Shown one piece after another: positions 33,660 to 45,400 of a DNA stretch of 54,081 nt. Each line of letters opens with the position of its first letter. Positions within the stretch are counted from its first letter, which is position 1. The notes below the pieces were generated by a model that saw only the letters and a program-made list of their open reading frames with translations, did not search any database and had not been told where the DNA came from. Made by a program: the position numbers and the translations under genes. Where the stretch lies: NCBI GenBank assembly GCA_943704525.1, contig CALSCQ010003013.1, positions 1-54,081 on the forward strand. The letters run 5' to 3'. The DNA comes from Pigoraptor vietnamica. Its lineage: Eukaryota; Opisthokonta; Filasterea.

Positions 33660-36046
33660 ATGGCGGAGGTGGCACCAGACGCTGCGTCGGCGCTGTCGGC
33701 CTCGCCGCCGTTGCGACACACGCTCACCATCACTGTGGGGGAGCCCGAGCGCCACGGTGTGTGCGTCTAGTTGGGGAGTAGCCGTATGCTGCACTTTTGG
33801 AGGGTTCCGTTGCGCGGCCGTTTGCACAGTGACTAATGCACACGAATGACTGATGTGCTGCAACGACGTGCTTTGCAGGCGACGGAATCGGTGCCTTCGT
33901 CGCGTACAAAGTGCACACTGCGGTGGGTGAACTTGCGCAACGTCGCAATTGTAGGCTTAGAGACGCACGTAACACGTTGACAGCGGCCCCGTATTGCTCT
34001 CGCGCGGGAGGATTGCTCATCTCCTTCCGTGGCGTTAGTTAATCTGACGTTGTGTGCGTGCAGACAACGATGCCCCTCTTTCGTGCGCCAGAGGCGACTG
34101 TGCGGCGCCGATTTCGTAATTTCCTGTGGCTGTACGACCGCCTCGTCGACACGTACCCTGGGACAATTGTGCATCCGCCCCCGAAGAAGAACTTCATGGG
34201 TGCGCACTGCGGCTCAGCGCGTGTTGAGTGCGTGCGCATGCAGTGTGTTACTGAGGCTGCCTGTTGGCTACATGTGCGCGCGTAACTGGACCCAATCCCA
34301 GCCGGGTGCCGAGCGCCACTGCCGCGCTCCTGCATTGCCGCCGCTGACGTGTGCGTCGATGTAGGAAAATTCGCGAGCGAGGACTCCGGCTTTGTGGAGC
34401 GAAGACGTGGCGAACTCGAGCGTTTCTTGCATCGCATCGCCGCGCACCCGTCACTTCGCGAGAGCCCCGACCTTCGCATGTTCCTCGAATCCAACGAAGA
34501 GGTGGGCGTGTGTGTTGCGCGCTCGAGCTGGTCGTGCCTCTTGTGTACCTTGCCGTCCGTGTTCTGCGCCTGCATGTCGCGTTGTGTGCGTGGCTTCCAT
34601 TAATGTGTTGTTGTGCCACGCAGCTTCCTGACACGGCCGTGGGGCACCAGTCTCCGCCGAGCATGATGAAAATTGCGCGTGCGATCACGGGAGGCCACGC
34701 ACAGGCGCCCAAAATGCAGGAGGACGAGGTGGGTGCTGTCCCGTCCGTCTCGCTGCGCGCAGTGAATTGCTTGCACGCACCGGCGGATTCGCCGTGCTTT
34801 GAGACACGGCGCGCGCACTTGGCGTGAACTGCAGTAGTGCGTGTTGGGCCCTCCTGATGGCTTTGTTCCTGCCTGTGGTCGCAGTGGTTCGACATGCGGC
34901 TGATGCAGGCCGAAGAGTTGGAGGCGCAGCTGAAGCAGCTGTTCAAGAGCTTTGAGGTCCTCGCGGATCGCCAGAAGGGTGTGTTGCGCGAGGCTTTCTG
35001 CTTTTATAATATGCAACCAGGCTTGAGTTGGTGAATAGAGAAGCGCACCTTTTGTGACTCTGTGTGCCGTTCCAGCACTTGCGGCATCGACAGGCGCGCT
35101 GGCTGCAACGGCGGCCGAGCTGAGCAAGTCCGAGGACTCGCCCGCCCTCGCTGCTGTGCTGCTGAAGTTTTCCGAAGTGGAGAGGGGTCTTGAGGGCGTC
35201 ACGAGTGGCGAGGTGCGTGGTGCGCTGTTTTGTGTTGTACTTGCGCTTTGTGGAATCATGTGGGGCTGACGGGCCGCTCAATATGCGCAGCTCCGAGCCG
35301 TACAGACAGACATTGGCGCCGTTATATCGGACTATCTGCTGCTTCTTTCGGCTGTGCGGGTGAGTGTAGTGGGCGCACCCAATACTTTGCACCTTGTTTC
35401 ATAATGACTTCGATCAGCGTGACTTGCGTTTTAATTATTAAAAAATTGAAATTCTAATTTATTTATTGTCACCTGTGATTCGATGCCATCCCACAGGTAA
35501 TATTCCACCAGCGGCGAAAGGCGCAGCAGGCGTGCGCGGACGCTTCCGCAGAGCTGCAGCGACGGCGCGAGAACGAGCAGCGTTTGCGCTCGAGCGGCAA
35601 GATTGACAAGTTGGCGGCCGCCGAGCAGCTCATCCACGAGGTGGGCTGTGCGCCCGGTCAGCGCCGCCTTTTTTTTTTAAATAATTGAAGTTTTTTTATT
35701 ATTGTTCACCATGTGGTGACATGGAGGTGATTTGCTGCTGTAGGGCGAGGAGAAGTGCAATCAGACGCAGGCGCACTTTGAGGCGGTGTCTTCGCGAATT
35801 CGCTCGGAAATCCACCGATTCGACCGCGAGAAGGTGGCCGAGTTCAAGGCCGGCGTGTCCGCCTATGTTGCTGCGATGGTGGAGAGCCAGAACGAGGTGC
35901 GCGGGACATGCAGTTTGCCTTGTTTCGTTGCTTGGGAAGAATATTGGCTGTAGTTGTTGGCTCGTCTGATGCCAAGTGCTCTACTGTAGGTCATCCGGTT
36001 GTGGGAGGCGTTTATTCCGCAGCTCGAAGCACCGGCCTCGACGTGA
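33660..36046 (+). CDS. PX-BAR sorting nexin (SNX1/SNX2/Vps5 type)
   Basis: Eleven exons: 33660-33756, 33879-33922, 34064-34199, 34365-34501, 34624-34728, 34885-34978, 35076-35212, 35291-35359, 35497-35640, 35744-35896 and 35990-36046, in frame to 390 residues. Residues ~22-130 form a PX domain with the phosphoinositide-binding RRRFRNFLWLYDRLVDTYPG, a Pro-rich PPPKKN loop and ERRRGELERFLHRIAAHP. Residues ~170-390 form a long alpha-helical BAR domain (MRLMQAEELEAQLKQLF and HQRRKAQQACADASAELQRR), ending VIRLWEAFIPQL, a common SNX-BAR ending. SNX-BAR dimers bend endosomal membrane and work with retromer in endosome-to-Golgi recycling. Unlike SNX5/6, the PX domain keeps the RRRF arginines expected for PI3P binding. 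The N-terminal low-complexity extension of animal SNX1/2 is missing. Confidence 0.9.
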
Positions 36047-36081
36047 AATGAAACAACCCCTCCGGCTAGCGTGTGTTGCAT

Positions 36082-36085
<4 letters not shown>

Positions 36086-36138
<53 letters not shown>
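36086..36138. repeat. T53 homopolymer between convergent genes
   Basis: A pure T run lies 40 bases after the sorting-nexin stop and 86 bases from the MSTO1 stop, in the tail-to-tail interval. On the MSTO1-sense strand it is poly-A. Its length probably varies and may be affected by sequencing. Confidence 0.9.
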
Positions 36139-36141
<3 letters not shown>

Positions 36142-36223
36142 CCCGTTCCCTTGAGACCGGCGGGGCGGCCTAAAGCCATTTGCAAGTCATTGGGCGGCGC
36201 CAATCGAATTCGAATTCCAGCCT

Positions 36224-39170
36224 TTAATCGAAATCGGCGTGTGGCGAATACTTCTCTTCCCACGTGGTGATCGCCTCAACCACTTCGGCGTGGTCGTCCA
36301 CCGAATAGCCCGCGTCCATGAGCTCGAAATGCTCGCGGACGTTCACTTTCGAAAGCCCCTCCTTCAGCGTCTCGAGCAAACCATGGAGCGCGGGGCCCGT
36401 CACAAATCCCGACAGAGAAGGCACTGTCTCGACTGTCGGACAGGAGCAGGCGCAATGCGCGTGAGAATGCGAGGGCGCGAGGGGCAAGGTCGCTGACAAG
36501 AACCCACCTGTCCGTTCGGCATCGCCCCTCGGAGTCCTGTCGGATTCGCTGCACAGAAGGAAATGAGAAGGAAACGAATGACGGCGATGACGCTCCAGTG
36601 AGTGCACGGGGAACTGGAAAATATCGTGCTACGAACACAGCAGCCTACCCAGTAACGAGCCCGTTCTGCGAAATGTCGTCAGAAAACAGCGACGGGAATG
36701 GGGTGCGGGTAGAGAAGCCGCACTGAGCAACGCGGGCGATGGTTCTGCACCGCGAATTCAATGCAAGAATTGTCAATGAGCACGGAGGGTACAAAGCAGC
36801 CCCGAAGAGCCCAGCGCACCTTGCAAAGGACACGTGACCGCCTTGCAGGTACGCCACAAGCAGCTCCGAGGGCGTTGTGGCATAGTCCACGGGCAGCTTG
36901 GACCGCGATGCATCCCTGAGCGGCAGAGACAGGTCAGCAGAGGCAGTTGCGTCCGGCACACGCATTTTGAACAATAAGAAAAAACACACACACAGAAAAA
37001 AACCACACAAAGTCACCTCTCGTTGCGGATTCGGAAAACAGAGGGAGTCGGCACACCGCGAATTGTGACGACCTGGGCATACGGAATCTGCGGGAGATGA
37101 TGAGCCCCGCCGTTAACAGACAGCACGGCGACACACGACCCCTGTGCTGGCTCACCTGGCAGACAGCATGCGGCGTGAGCGGGGCCGCGACGACGTCGTC
37201 CATGTACCACATGCGGCTGCGACCGAGCCACTCTTGAAGGGAAGACGTGTCCGACAGCCCGAGCGGAAAGGCAGAGCGCAATGACGTCAGTCGGAGGCCG
37301 AGATCGGACTCGAGCGTGGCGGACATGCTCGACATGGTCGCGGGGGCGGCACGCAGCCTGCAGGCGGAGCGCACGCGTAAATCGATGCAGCATCGGGTCA
37401 ACACAAGACACAACGACATGCACGCATACCTGTACGAAACCGTCGCAGAGTCGATTGCCGCGGCTAGTACAGCGCTCGAATGGTACGGAAGATTCAACTG
37501 AGAGAGGTGGGCGAATTAGCGAACGTCAGCGGCGTAAAAGAGTGACAGTGCGCCAACAACAACTGTGGAGCGTGCGTGGGCAGACACGCACGTCCAGCTT
37601 GCCCAGGTGAGACAATCGCCGCGAGGGTCCGCGCGTGTGACTCCACGGCGATGGGTCCACCGACACAACTGACGCGAGCGTTGCGTGCTCAAGAATGCCA
37701 ACGAGCGATGCGCACGTGTTGACGAGCGCGCGATCGATGTCGCGGGGCTTTGCGTCGGCCGCAGTGACCGGCACTGTGAGGAACGCAGCCACTCCCCGAC
37801 CCTTGTACTCCTCGGCGAGGTGCGCTGCGGTGGACGCCGCGAAACCGCCAAAGCCGTCGTGCGCGTCGCAGAAGACCTGAAATCCCTGCGAGACATCAAT
37901 CGATTGCGTCAATTTCGACGCCCTCACTGCGACAGCCCCTGCGCCACTGCCGCCCCGTCACCCTCCCGTTCCAACTTCCACCCCGCAGGCGCTTTCTGCG
38001 TACCAACCTGGGGACGGTCGCACTCTTCGGCGAAAAAGTGAAGGCGGTCCTCGAACACATCCGCAATCTGCATATAACAAGCATGATTAACGAGAAGGAA
38101 CGACACCGATGAGTCATTCCCGCACAACAACGAATTCGCGCACACGAACCGTGTCGTGCTGGAAGAGCGCGCCACCCAACGGGTGTGCGTTGAAGGGGAG
38201 GACGTCGCCGCCGTGCAAATACTGGCGAATGACGTTGGTAGTCTTTGGATGGAGGTGCGGGCGCAGAAAATCGGACCACACGGCCACCTGCCCCTCGAGA
38301 CGATACCGCTTCCCCTCGGCTGTCGCTGCTGCGGCGGTGGCGCCGGGTGCGCTCTTCTTGTCCGTCGCAATGTCAAGTGTGCTCATGAACGCCTGTTGTT
38401 GCAGTGGCGCTGGCAGTCACGAGCCGTTCTCGCGGTGCACGTGCATTGTGCCGACTGTTTCCCACGCGGCACTCACCTCGTCGTCTTCCTCGAGATCCCT
38501 CAGGAACTCGTTCTTCTTGAGAACTGGCGCCGCGTGCTCGTCGACATTCCCGTCCCTGTCGCAGGAGTCGGCGACAGTGGAGGTATTAGCAGTGCGTGAC
38601 GGCACAAGCTGGCGATCGTGCGAACGATTGAGACAGCAAGAGACGCACCAGCATGCGCCTCCTCCCGCAGCGGGCACGGTGTAGAGCGTGCCCTCCTCGC
38701 GCAGCGTGCCAAGCGAACCTGTAACAACATCGGACGGCTCAGCAACGCCGCGACCACACGCGCAAGCAAGGTCGAATGAAAAGTGCCGGTGGTTCCATTG
38801 CGCGCACCTTTCAGGTCGAACAACAGCAGGCGGGGCGTGTATGTGTCGTGGCCCTGCGCACGAGCGAATAGTGCATCAGCGCTCAACATGTGACGAAGTT
38901 GGCCATTGAGAACGTTGCGACACCCACGTGCAGAGTCTGTCCATAACGGAAAAGCACGTCGTGGTTGAACTCGGACTCGCCGTCAGCGCCCTTGGGTGCG
39001 TAGAACAGCGCCTCCTGCGCGACAGATATGGTAGAGTTACGACTGACGAGCGCAAAGTGAGCGAGGGGCGAGGGGAGAAGGTGTTCGCGCACCTGCGCAT
39101 TCCAGTAGTGAGCTCCGACGTGGTTGGCGTAGTGTCCGCACTGCAGCGTGAGCACTTCGCGCGTCTCCAT
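36224..39170 (-). CDS. MSTO1: Misato homologue (MSTO1/DML1), tubulin-like mitochondrial distribution protein
   Basis: Fifteen exons on the minus strand: 39170-39093, 39014-38928, 38853-38808, 38718-38649, 38555-38477, 38392-38150, 38067-38008, 37885-37592, 37497-37430, 37357-37156, 37087-37017, 36915-36820, 36744-36649, 36548-36508 and 36432-36224, in frame to 579 residues (human ~570). The start METREVLTLQCGHYANHVGA is the Misato N-terminal tubulin-like motif. Other hallmarks are YTPRLLLFDLKGSLGTLREEG, a central VWSDFLRPHLHPKT, FEDRLHFFAEECD, GFQVFCDAHDGFGGF and YHSSAVLAAAIDSATVSYR. Misato/DML1 proteins are needed for mitochondrial distribution and fusion and, in flies, chromosome segregation. 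It diverges from RRP40 (274 bp between start codons). Confidence 0.95.
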
Positions 39171-39444
39171 TGTGCGACAGAGCGAAGAAAGGCGCAATGG
39201 GACAACGGCGGTGGTGACTGCAAGGAGAAGTACGCAGTTGATGGATCGAAGTGGAGCGCCAGCACGTGCCAACTGCCAAGCCAAAGCACGAACTGTGTCC
39301 TCTATTATTTTTCGGAAGGCAATCTGTCAAGACTTAAGAGAGCGACCCTCTTCCTTCTGTCGCACGCGGCGCACTCTCTGCTGCGGCGTCGCCAGGGCGT
39401 GGTATTGCGCTGTTCTGTCGCGGCGCATCCCCTCAAAGCCCACG
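39171..39444. promoter_or_regulatory. Shared upstream region of MSTO1 and RRP40
   Basis: A 274-bp head-to-head interval. It has no coding exon. Both 5' UTRs and promoters must lie here. Confidence 0.5.
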
Positions 39445-40736
39445 ATGGACAAGGTCAACGCGGCCGTGCTGCCGGGCGATGTCGTGTGCGACACGGGCGC
39501 GGGTGCGGACCTCGGCGTGGGGGCGACGCTTCGCATTGGCGTGGGACTTCGCCAGGAGCAGGCGCTGATTGTCGCGACGAAGGCCGGCGTGCTCCGCTAC
39601 AGGGAGCCGAACAAGCTGTGGGTCGAGTGCCACCAGCGAAGGGTGCGTGCGCCCCCTGTGCTCGCAATGCTATGGGTCGCTCTCGCTCGCCCGCACAACA
39701 CAGGGGCCTGCTCTGCCTCACGCCGCTTTCCTCTGCTCTTGCGCGACAGTTCTCATGCTCTTTCCCCTCCAGTTCCTTGTACGTTTGTGTAGATGGCCAT
39801 GCCTGTGTTGTGCGCTAATGAGCCACGGGATTCGTACGCGTTGTCACACCTTTTTTTGAACTTTGTCGCACACAGTATGTCCCTGCGAAGAACGACCTCG
39901 TGATTGGCATTATTTCGGAGCGTCTCGGCGAGAACTACAGGGTGCATCTCGGATGCCACGCGCCCGCGGTGTTGCCGGGGCTTGCGTTCGAGGGCGCCAC
40001 AAAGAAGAACCGACCAAATCTCGCGGTGAGCAGATGGAGGAGGGCGCGGAGGGACGAATGCGAGCGCGGCAAGTCCATCGCTGTTCGTCTCCCGAGCCCG
40101 TTATTGTCTGTTCCGTTGCGGCTGTTGAGGCACGGGGTGCGTGCAATCCTGACGCGCAGTGATATTTTCCCGTGTGTGCAGGTGGGCGCGGTCGTGTACT
40201 GTCGCCTGACGGTGGCCAACAAGGACATGGAGCCCGAGGTCGCGTGCACCGACGCGCACGGCAAGGCCGCGGGAATGGGCGAGCTTGCGGGAGGGTACCT
40301 CCTCGAGTGCTCGATTGGCCTCGCGCGCAGGCACGTGGCGCTGCTTGTGATTGTTCCGGGCGTGTTTCGCGCACCTGACTGTTCCTTACTGGTTTTAACG
40401 TGTGGCTCACCTCTTCTCTCTTCTCACTCTTCTGCGTCTTCTCCGTCTTCTCACTCTTCTCCTCTGCCGCTGCTAAGCGCGGCACATTTTACTCAAACGT
40501 CTCTTTGCCGCCATTTCAGGCTGCTCGCGCCGGACGCCGCCGTGCTGCAGGCGCTGGGCAAGAGCTTTCCCTTTGAGGTCGCCGTCGGCGTCAACGGGCG
40601 CGTGTGGATCAACTCGCCGTCGTCGCACGCGACCATCGTCGTCGCCAACGCCCTCGAGGCCTCCGAGTTTATGGACGCGCGACAGATCGACGCCATGGTG
40701 AAGCGGCTTGTCGAATCCGTCGCGGGCGCGTCGTAA
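39445..40736 (+). CDS. RRP40: Exosome complex component RRP40 (EXOSC3)
   Basis: Four exons: 39445-39642, 39876-40025, 40182-40330 and 40520-40736, giving 237 residues. The N-terminal domain (MDKVNAAVLPGDVV...GVGLRQEQALIVATKAGVL) is followed by the S1 domain (YVPAKNDLVIGIISERLGE, then FEGATKKNRPNLAVGAVVYCRL and VANKDMEPEVACTDAHGKA). The KH domain carries LGKSFPFEVAVGVNGRVWIN. RRP40 is one of three S1/KH cap subunits of the RNA exosome, guiding RNA into the core for 3'-5' processing and decay in nucleus and cytoplasm. Introns 1 and 2 are GT-AG. Intron 3 must start with GC: only the junction CAG/GCACGT joined to the acceptor before 40520 preserves the conserved GLARRLLAPD. Confidence 0.95.
40331..40519 (+). 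other. GC-AG intron of RRP40
   Basis: The 5' splice site reads CAG/GCACGT and the 3' site CATTTCAG/G. The next GT downstream is in the wrong phase to reach the KH-domain exon. The otherwise perfect donor consensus around GC is typical of GC-AG introns handled by the major spliceosome. Confidence 0.8.
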
Positions 40737-40875
40737 ACGTGGCTGGATCGATGTCGTCTGCTTGCGTGCGTGCGTGCGCGTGCGGCGTGCGTCTTGCGCT
40801 GCGTTGTCCGTAAAATTTTTGTCGCAAACAGTCATGCGGCACTCGTGCGGCCACTGTGGGAACATGCCGCGTGCA

Positions 40876-42043
40876 TCATCGCGGCTTGGCTGCAGCGACA
40901 ATGTAGTTGACGGAGAGGTCGTCGCTCAGCCGCCACTCGTTGCGGGTGGGAGTGAAGGTGATGCCGCGCGCAGCACACACGCGCAGCTCGCTCTGCGACT
41001 CAATCGCCAGCGCGAGTTCCTCGGGGCGCACGAATCTGCACAAACACTGTCGGCTGAGAACACTATCCGCTCTCGTAGCTGGGAATAAGAGAGGTGCATG
41101 GACGCCCCGCTTACTTCGCGTGGTCGTGCGTTCCGTGTGGCACAATTCTCGCGACGTATTCCGCAAACACAACGGCGAGCGCAAGCGCGGCCGGCGTGCG
41201 GTTGATTGTCGAAGCAACAAGAATGCCCCCCGGCTGCGCAGGGAGAGGCGTTCAGCACAAAGCACCGACGACACATTGGGTCCGCACGCGAGGAACTGCG
41301 CCGACGCACATTCACAAGGCCTGCGCACGTCCGCACAAAGTCGTGTGGGCTGGTCACGTGCTCAAGGACTTCCGAGGCCACGACGAGGTCGAATTGGCGC
41401 CCTTCCGCCGCCACAGCCTCTGCAAAGTATGCGCCTTGCGCGATGAGCAAAGACGCGAAAGGGGTCCACGAACGACACGGCGCGTACCTGCAGAGGACGA
41501 CTCGTATGCGAGGCGCCGCGCGAGTGCGGGGTCTCGCGCAGCATGTCGTCGTGCGGCGGCAATGCCCTCCGGCGCTGCGTCCACGCCAACCACAGTGGCA
41601 CCCAGGCGCGCAAGGCTCTGCAAGTCAAGGTGTGCTCATGAGATGCCCCGAACACCATGTGAAGAAGGCAAACACGGCGTTTTAGTCGCACCCACCTCGC
41701 TCAAGATGCCACCGCCGCAACCGACGTCGATCGCCCTGAGCCCCGCGAGAGGAGAGGCCGCCGCTGTGCGCGCGCCAAAGTGCGCAGCGACTGCCTCGCG
41801 GATGAAGCGCACGCGCGGCACGTTCAGCGTGTGCAAAGGGGCAAAGGGCCCCGTGGGATCCCACCACTGCCCGCTGGCGCTCGCAAATTTGTTGACCTCG
41901 GCAGGGTCCACCGAGCTTGAGGGCGACGCACCGGTCGTCGCGGCCGTCGTGGCTCCACGTGCAGACGATGCCGCACGAGAAGCCACCGGGACACACGCAC
42001 GGACACATCGCGCGGCATGAGCGCACGTAAGAAGGGGCAACAT
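40876..42043 (-). CDS. COQ3: COQ3/UbiG ubiquinone-biosynthesis O-methyltransferase, mitochondrial
   Basis: Five exons on the minus strand: 42043-41696, 41617-41488, 41419-41316, 41233-41115 and 41035-40876, in frame to 286 residues. Residues 1-45 are Ala/Arg/Ser-rich without acids early on, like a mitochondrial targeting peptide. The class I SAM-dependent methyltransferase fold follows: [20 protein letters not shown], which is characteristic of UbiG/COQ3, motif [14 protein letters not shown], the motif II aspartate in [37 protein letters not shown] and GTHDHAKFVRPEEL. The enzyme carries out both O-methylations in ubiquinone synthesis in the mitochondrial matrix. Donors at 41315 and 41487 follow consensus. 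It is tail-to-tail with RRP40 (139 bp) and head-to-head with the FNDC3-like gene. Confidence 0.95.
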
Positions 42044-42406
42044 GGTTGAGCTACGCCGAAGACAGCGGCAAAGGGTCGGTGATTTGCAGGGTGAATGGTT
42101 TCCGGTTTGAAACGTCGCCTGTTACCCCGTTTTAAACCCCCGGATGCGAAGACTGATGGGCAATGCGTGCAGGAATGCAGCGCAAACATCCAGGGTGGTG
42201 TGACTTTGAACAGCTGTGTGGTTTCACTCGCACTCGCCCCACTGCACTGCGCGCACGAAGAGAGGCAGCGACACAGCGCTCGAGGAAAAAGTCGCGTCTT
42301 TCCTCACTTTCGCTTCACTTCGTCTCGTTTTGCATCTGCGTGTCACGAAAGATCCACTTCTTAAGCGGTGATCTGCGCGTGAGTTTGCCGCGCGGGGCAG
42401 GGCACC
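42044..42406. promoter_or_regulatory. Shared upstream region of COQ3 and the FNDC3-like gene
   Basis: A 363-bp head-to-head interval. I see no coding exon or RNA gene. Promoters for both genes are expected here; no TATA box is obvious. Confidence 0.5.
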
Positions 42407-45400
42407 ATGAAGCGAGGCTTTCTCGTGCGCACGCCGTCGTCCGACGAGGCCACAGGCAGTGCGGCGGGTGGCACCAACGCGGCTGCAGCGGCTGGTGGGG
42501 AGGCGGGCGTGGCGCACCGCACCGTGCAGCTGGTCCAACTGGAGCGTCCCAAGCGGCCCTCTGCCGCGGAGGTGGCGCATGCGCACGGCGATGTCGTGCT
42601 GCGGCCGCATGTCCCCCACGCGCACCCGACACACGTGCATCCGCATGCGCCGTCTGGACAGCAAGCGACGGTGCGTACTCGCGCGATTCTGGGACTGACG
42701 GACTTAACCGTTGTTTCGCTCAGTGGACTTCTGCTCAATTCTTTGGCCATTCAACTTATGACGCACCACAATCTCTGCCATGATGCGCGCGCAGGCGACG
42801 CAGCACACCGAGCCCCTCAATCGCACGCAGGGCCGCCTCCGCCAGAAACTGAACGAGCGTCAGGCGGAGGAGCGTGCGCGGCAGCCGCAGCCATCCCACA
42901 CGCACGCCCACCCGCACGTGCACCACCACGCACACGGGCCTCCGACAGCTAGCCACGGCGGCTTTGGGGCGGCCGTGGACATACCCATTGACTTGAGGCG
43001 CGTACAAGAGGTGCGTATCTGTTCCGTTCGAGGCACGACGCATTGTTGGCTGTGCAGTTGATTGATCGGCGCCTGTCCCCACGGCAGACCAAGTGGACGC
43101 AGCCGTCGCTGGACCGCGGCTTCCGCCCGAGCCTCCCCTCTGTCGACCGCAAGGCATCGGACCCGTCCGCGGGCGACCATGGCCACGCGCACGGCACGCA
43201 TCCCCCGCCGATGGCCATCCCCCGCCCGCTCGTGCTCATGGCCCCGCCCAAGATGTCCGGCATCTCGACGACTGGCTTCAAGGTGTCGTGGACGGCGCCG
43301 ATCGACCCGCCGGCGCCCGTGAGCCTCTACCAGCTGGAAATGGACTCTGGGTCGGGCACGTTCGTGCGGCAGTACGAGGGGACGGCGCTGTCGACGGAGA
43401 TTGCGGGCCTGCGACCTGGCAAGACGTACCGCGTGCGAGTGTTGGCCATTTGCGAGGGCGACAATACCAGCAAGCATAGCCAAGGTGTGTTTTTGTGTTC
43501 GTGTATGCGTTTGTGTGTGTGTGCGTGTGTGTGTGTGTGTGTTTGCGCGTGCGTGCGTGCTTGCGTGCTTGTCCTATGCGTTGCGTGTGGAATGTGGGCT
43601 TGTCAATTCTTTCGTATTTATTCGTGTTTATTCGGCGCCGTGCACTCACAATTGTCGTAACGCAGTGGTGTCTGCCACAACGCTGCCCACGGCGCCATCC
43701 ACGCCCGAGCCGCCGAAGTTGTCCGGACGCACCAAGAACACCCTGACCCTCAAGTGGGCGGCGCCGGCGGACAATGGGTCGCCGATCACTAGCTACAAGC
43801 TCGAGTGGGACGAGGGCTGCGAGGAAGCGCGCTTCATTCCGGAGTACGAGGGCACCGCGATCACGCACAAGATTATGGGCGCACACATTCGTAGCGGACA
43901 CCGCTATGCGTTTCGCCTCGCCGCCGAGAACGCGCTTGGCTGGAGCCCCTTCTGCGACCCCGTCTCGTACTTCACGAGTGCGACGGTGCCCGCCACCCCG
44001 GATGCGCCGGTGCTTGTCGCGAGCTCCACCGACTCGCTTGCGGTGAGGTGGAACACGCCCGCGGACAACGGCTCTCCCATCACTGAATTTCGCGTGGAAA
44101 TGTCGCGTCCGGACGAGGGCTACGGCTTCCGCGCGGCCTACAGCGGCGACAAGACCGAGTTTTGCGCCAAGGGCCTGAAGCGCAACGCAGAGTACGCGTT
44201 TCGGGTGATTGCCATCAACGGACAGGGCGAGAGCAAGTGCAGTGCAGTCGCGACATTCACGACGCGCGCGGCAGTCCCCGGCCCGCCGCAGCCGCCGCGC
44301 ACGGTCGGTGCGCCGCAGCCGAACGAGGTCTCGGTGGCTTGGGGTGGGTTGGCGGTTGGCCGGCTGCGATTGATGGGTTTATATCTTGTGTTGCGATGTT
44401 TGCCTCGCAGTGATGTGCATCGCCTGATTGTTTGCGTGTACTGCGCATCCACAGACGCCCCGAAGGACGACGGCGGTGTGGAAATCACTGCGTCGCGGCT
44501 GGAAGTGGACCGTGGCGACGGCTTCCGCGTCGAATATGAGGGTCCCTTGCGCGCACACATCGTGCGCTCCCTCGAGCCGGGCACGACATACCTTCTGCGC
44601 GTGCAGTGCGCGAACGAAAGCGGCTTTGGGGCCTTCTCGGCAGAGCTCAAGACACGTACAGCGGCCGTGCCGCCCGCGCCGCCACAGGCGCTGTCGGCGT
44701 CGTCGATCAAGGCGCGCCCCGATGCGCTGGCGGTCAAATGGGGTACGTGTTGTGTTCCCAATGTCTTTCGGTGACTGTGTGCGGTGCTGACATGTACACG
44801 TGCAGACGCGCCCGCGTACAATGGCGGCGCGCAGGTGACTTCGTACGTCCTTGAAATAGCGGAGGGGGCCGACACGGCATTCCGGGGCGCATACACCGGC
44901 GCCGCAACCGCAGCGACCATCGATGCGCTGCACCCGGGCCGCCAGTACCGCCTGCGCTGCGCAGCTGTCAATGCAGCTGGCCGTGGTCAGTTTTCGTCCG
45001 AGGCCTCGGCGCGTACGGCGGCATCGGCACCAGGCGCTCCGGGCGCGCCCAGCGTCACGTGCACGGCGACGACGGCAGCACTGTCGTGGGTTGCGCCGGA
45101 CGACAACGGCTCGCCGATCACCGAGTATCGCGTGGAAATGGCCGCGCCTGGTGCGCCGCCGAAGCACCTTTCGGCCGGCACGGCGACATCCCTCGAGGTG
45201 AAGGGCCTTCTGCCCGCGGCCGAGTACCGCTTTGCGGTGCAGGCGCTGAGCTCGGCGGGCGCAGGCGCGCTGAGCCCACAGTCTACGGCAACAACGCAAG
45301 CGGCCGCGCCTGCATCCCCTGTGTCGCTTTCGGTGGCGAGCGTGTCCGCGACGGGGGCGTGTGTAACGTGGTCGCCGCCGCGAGACAACGGCGCGCCCGT

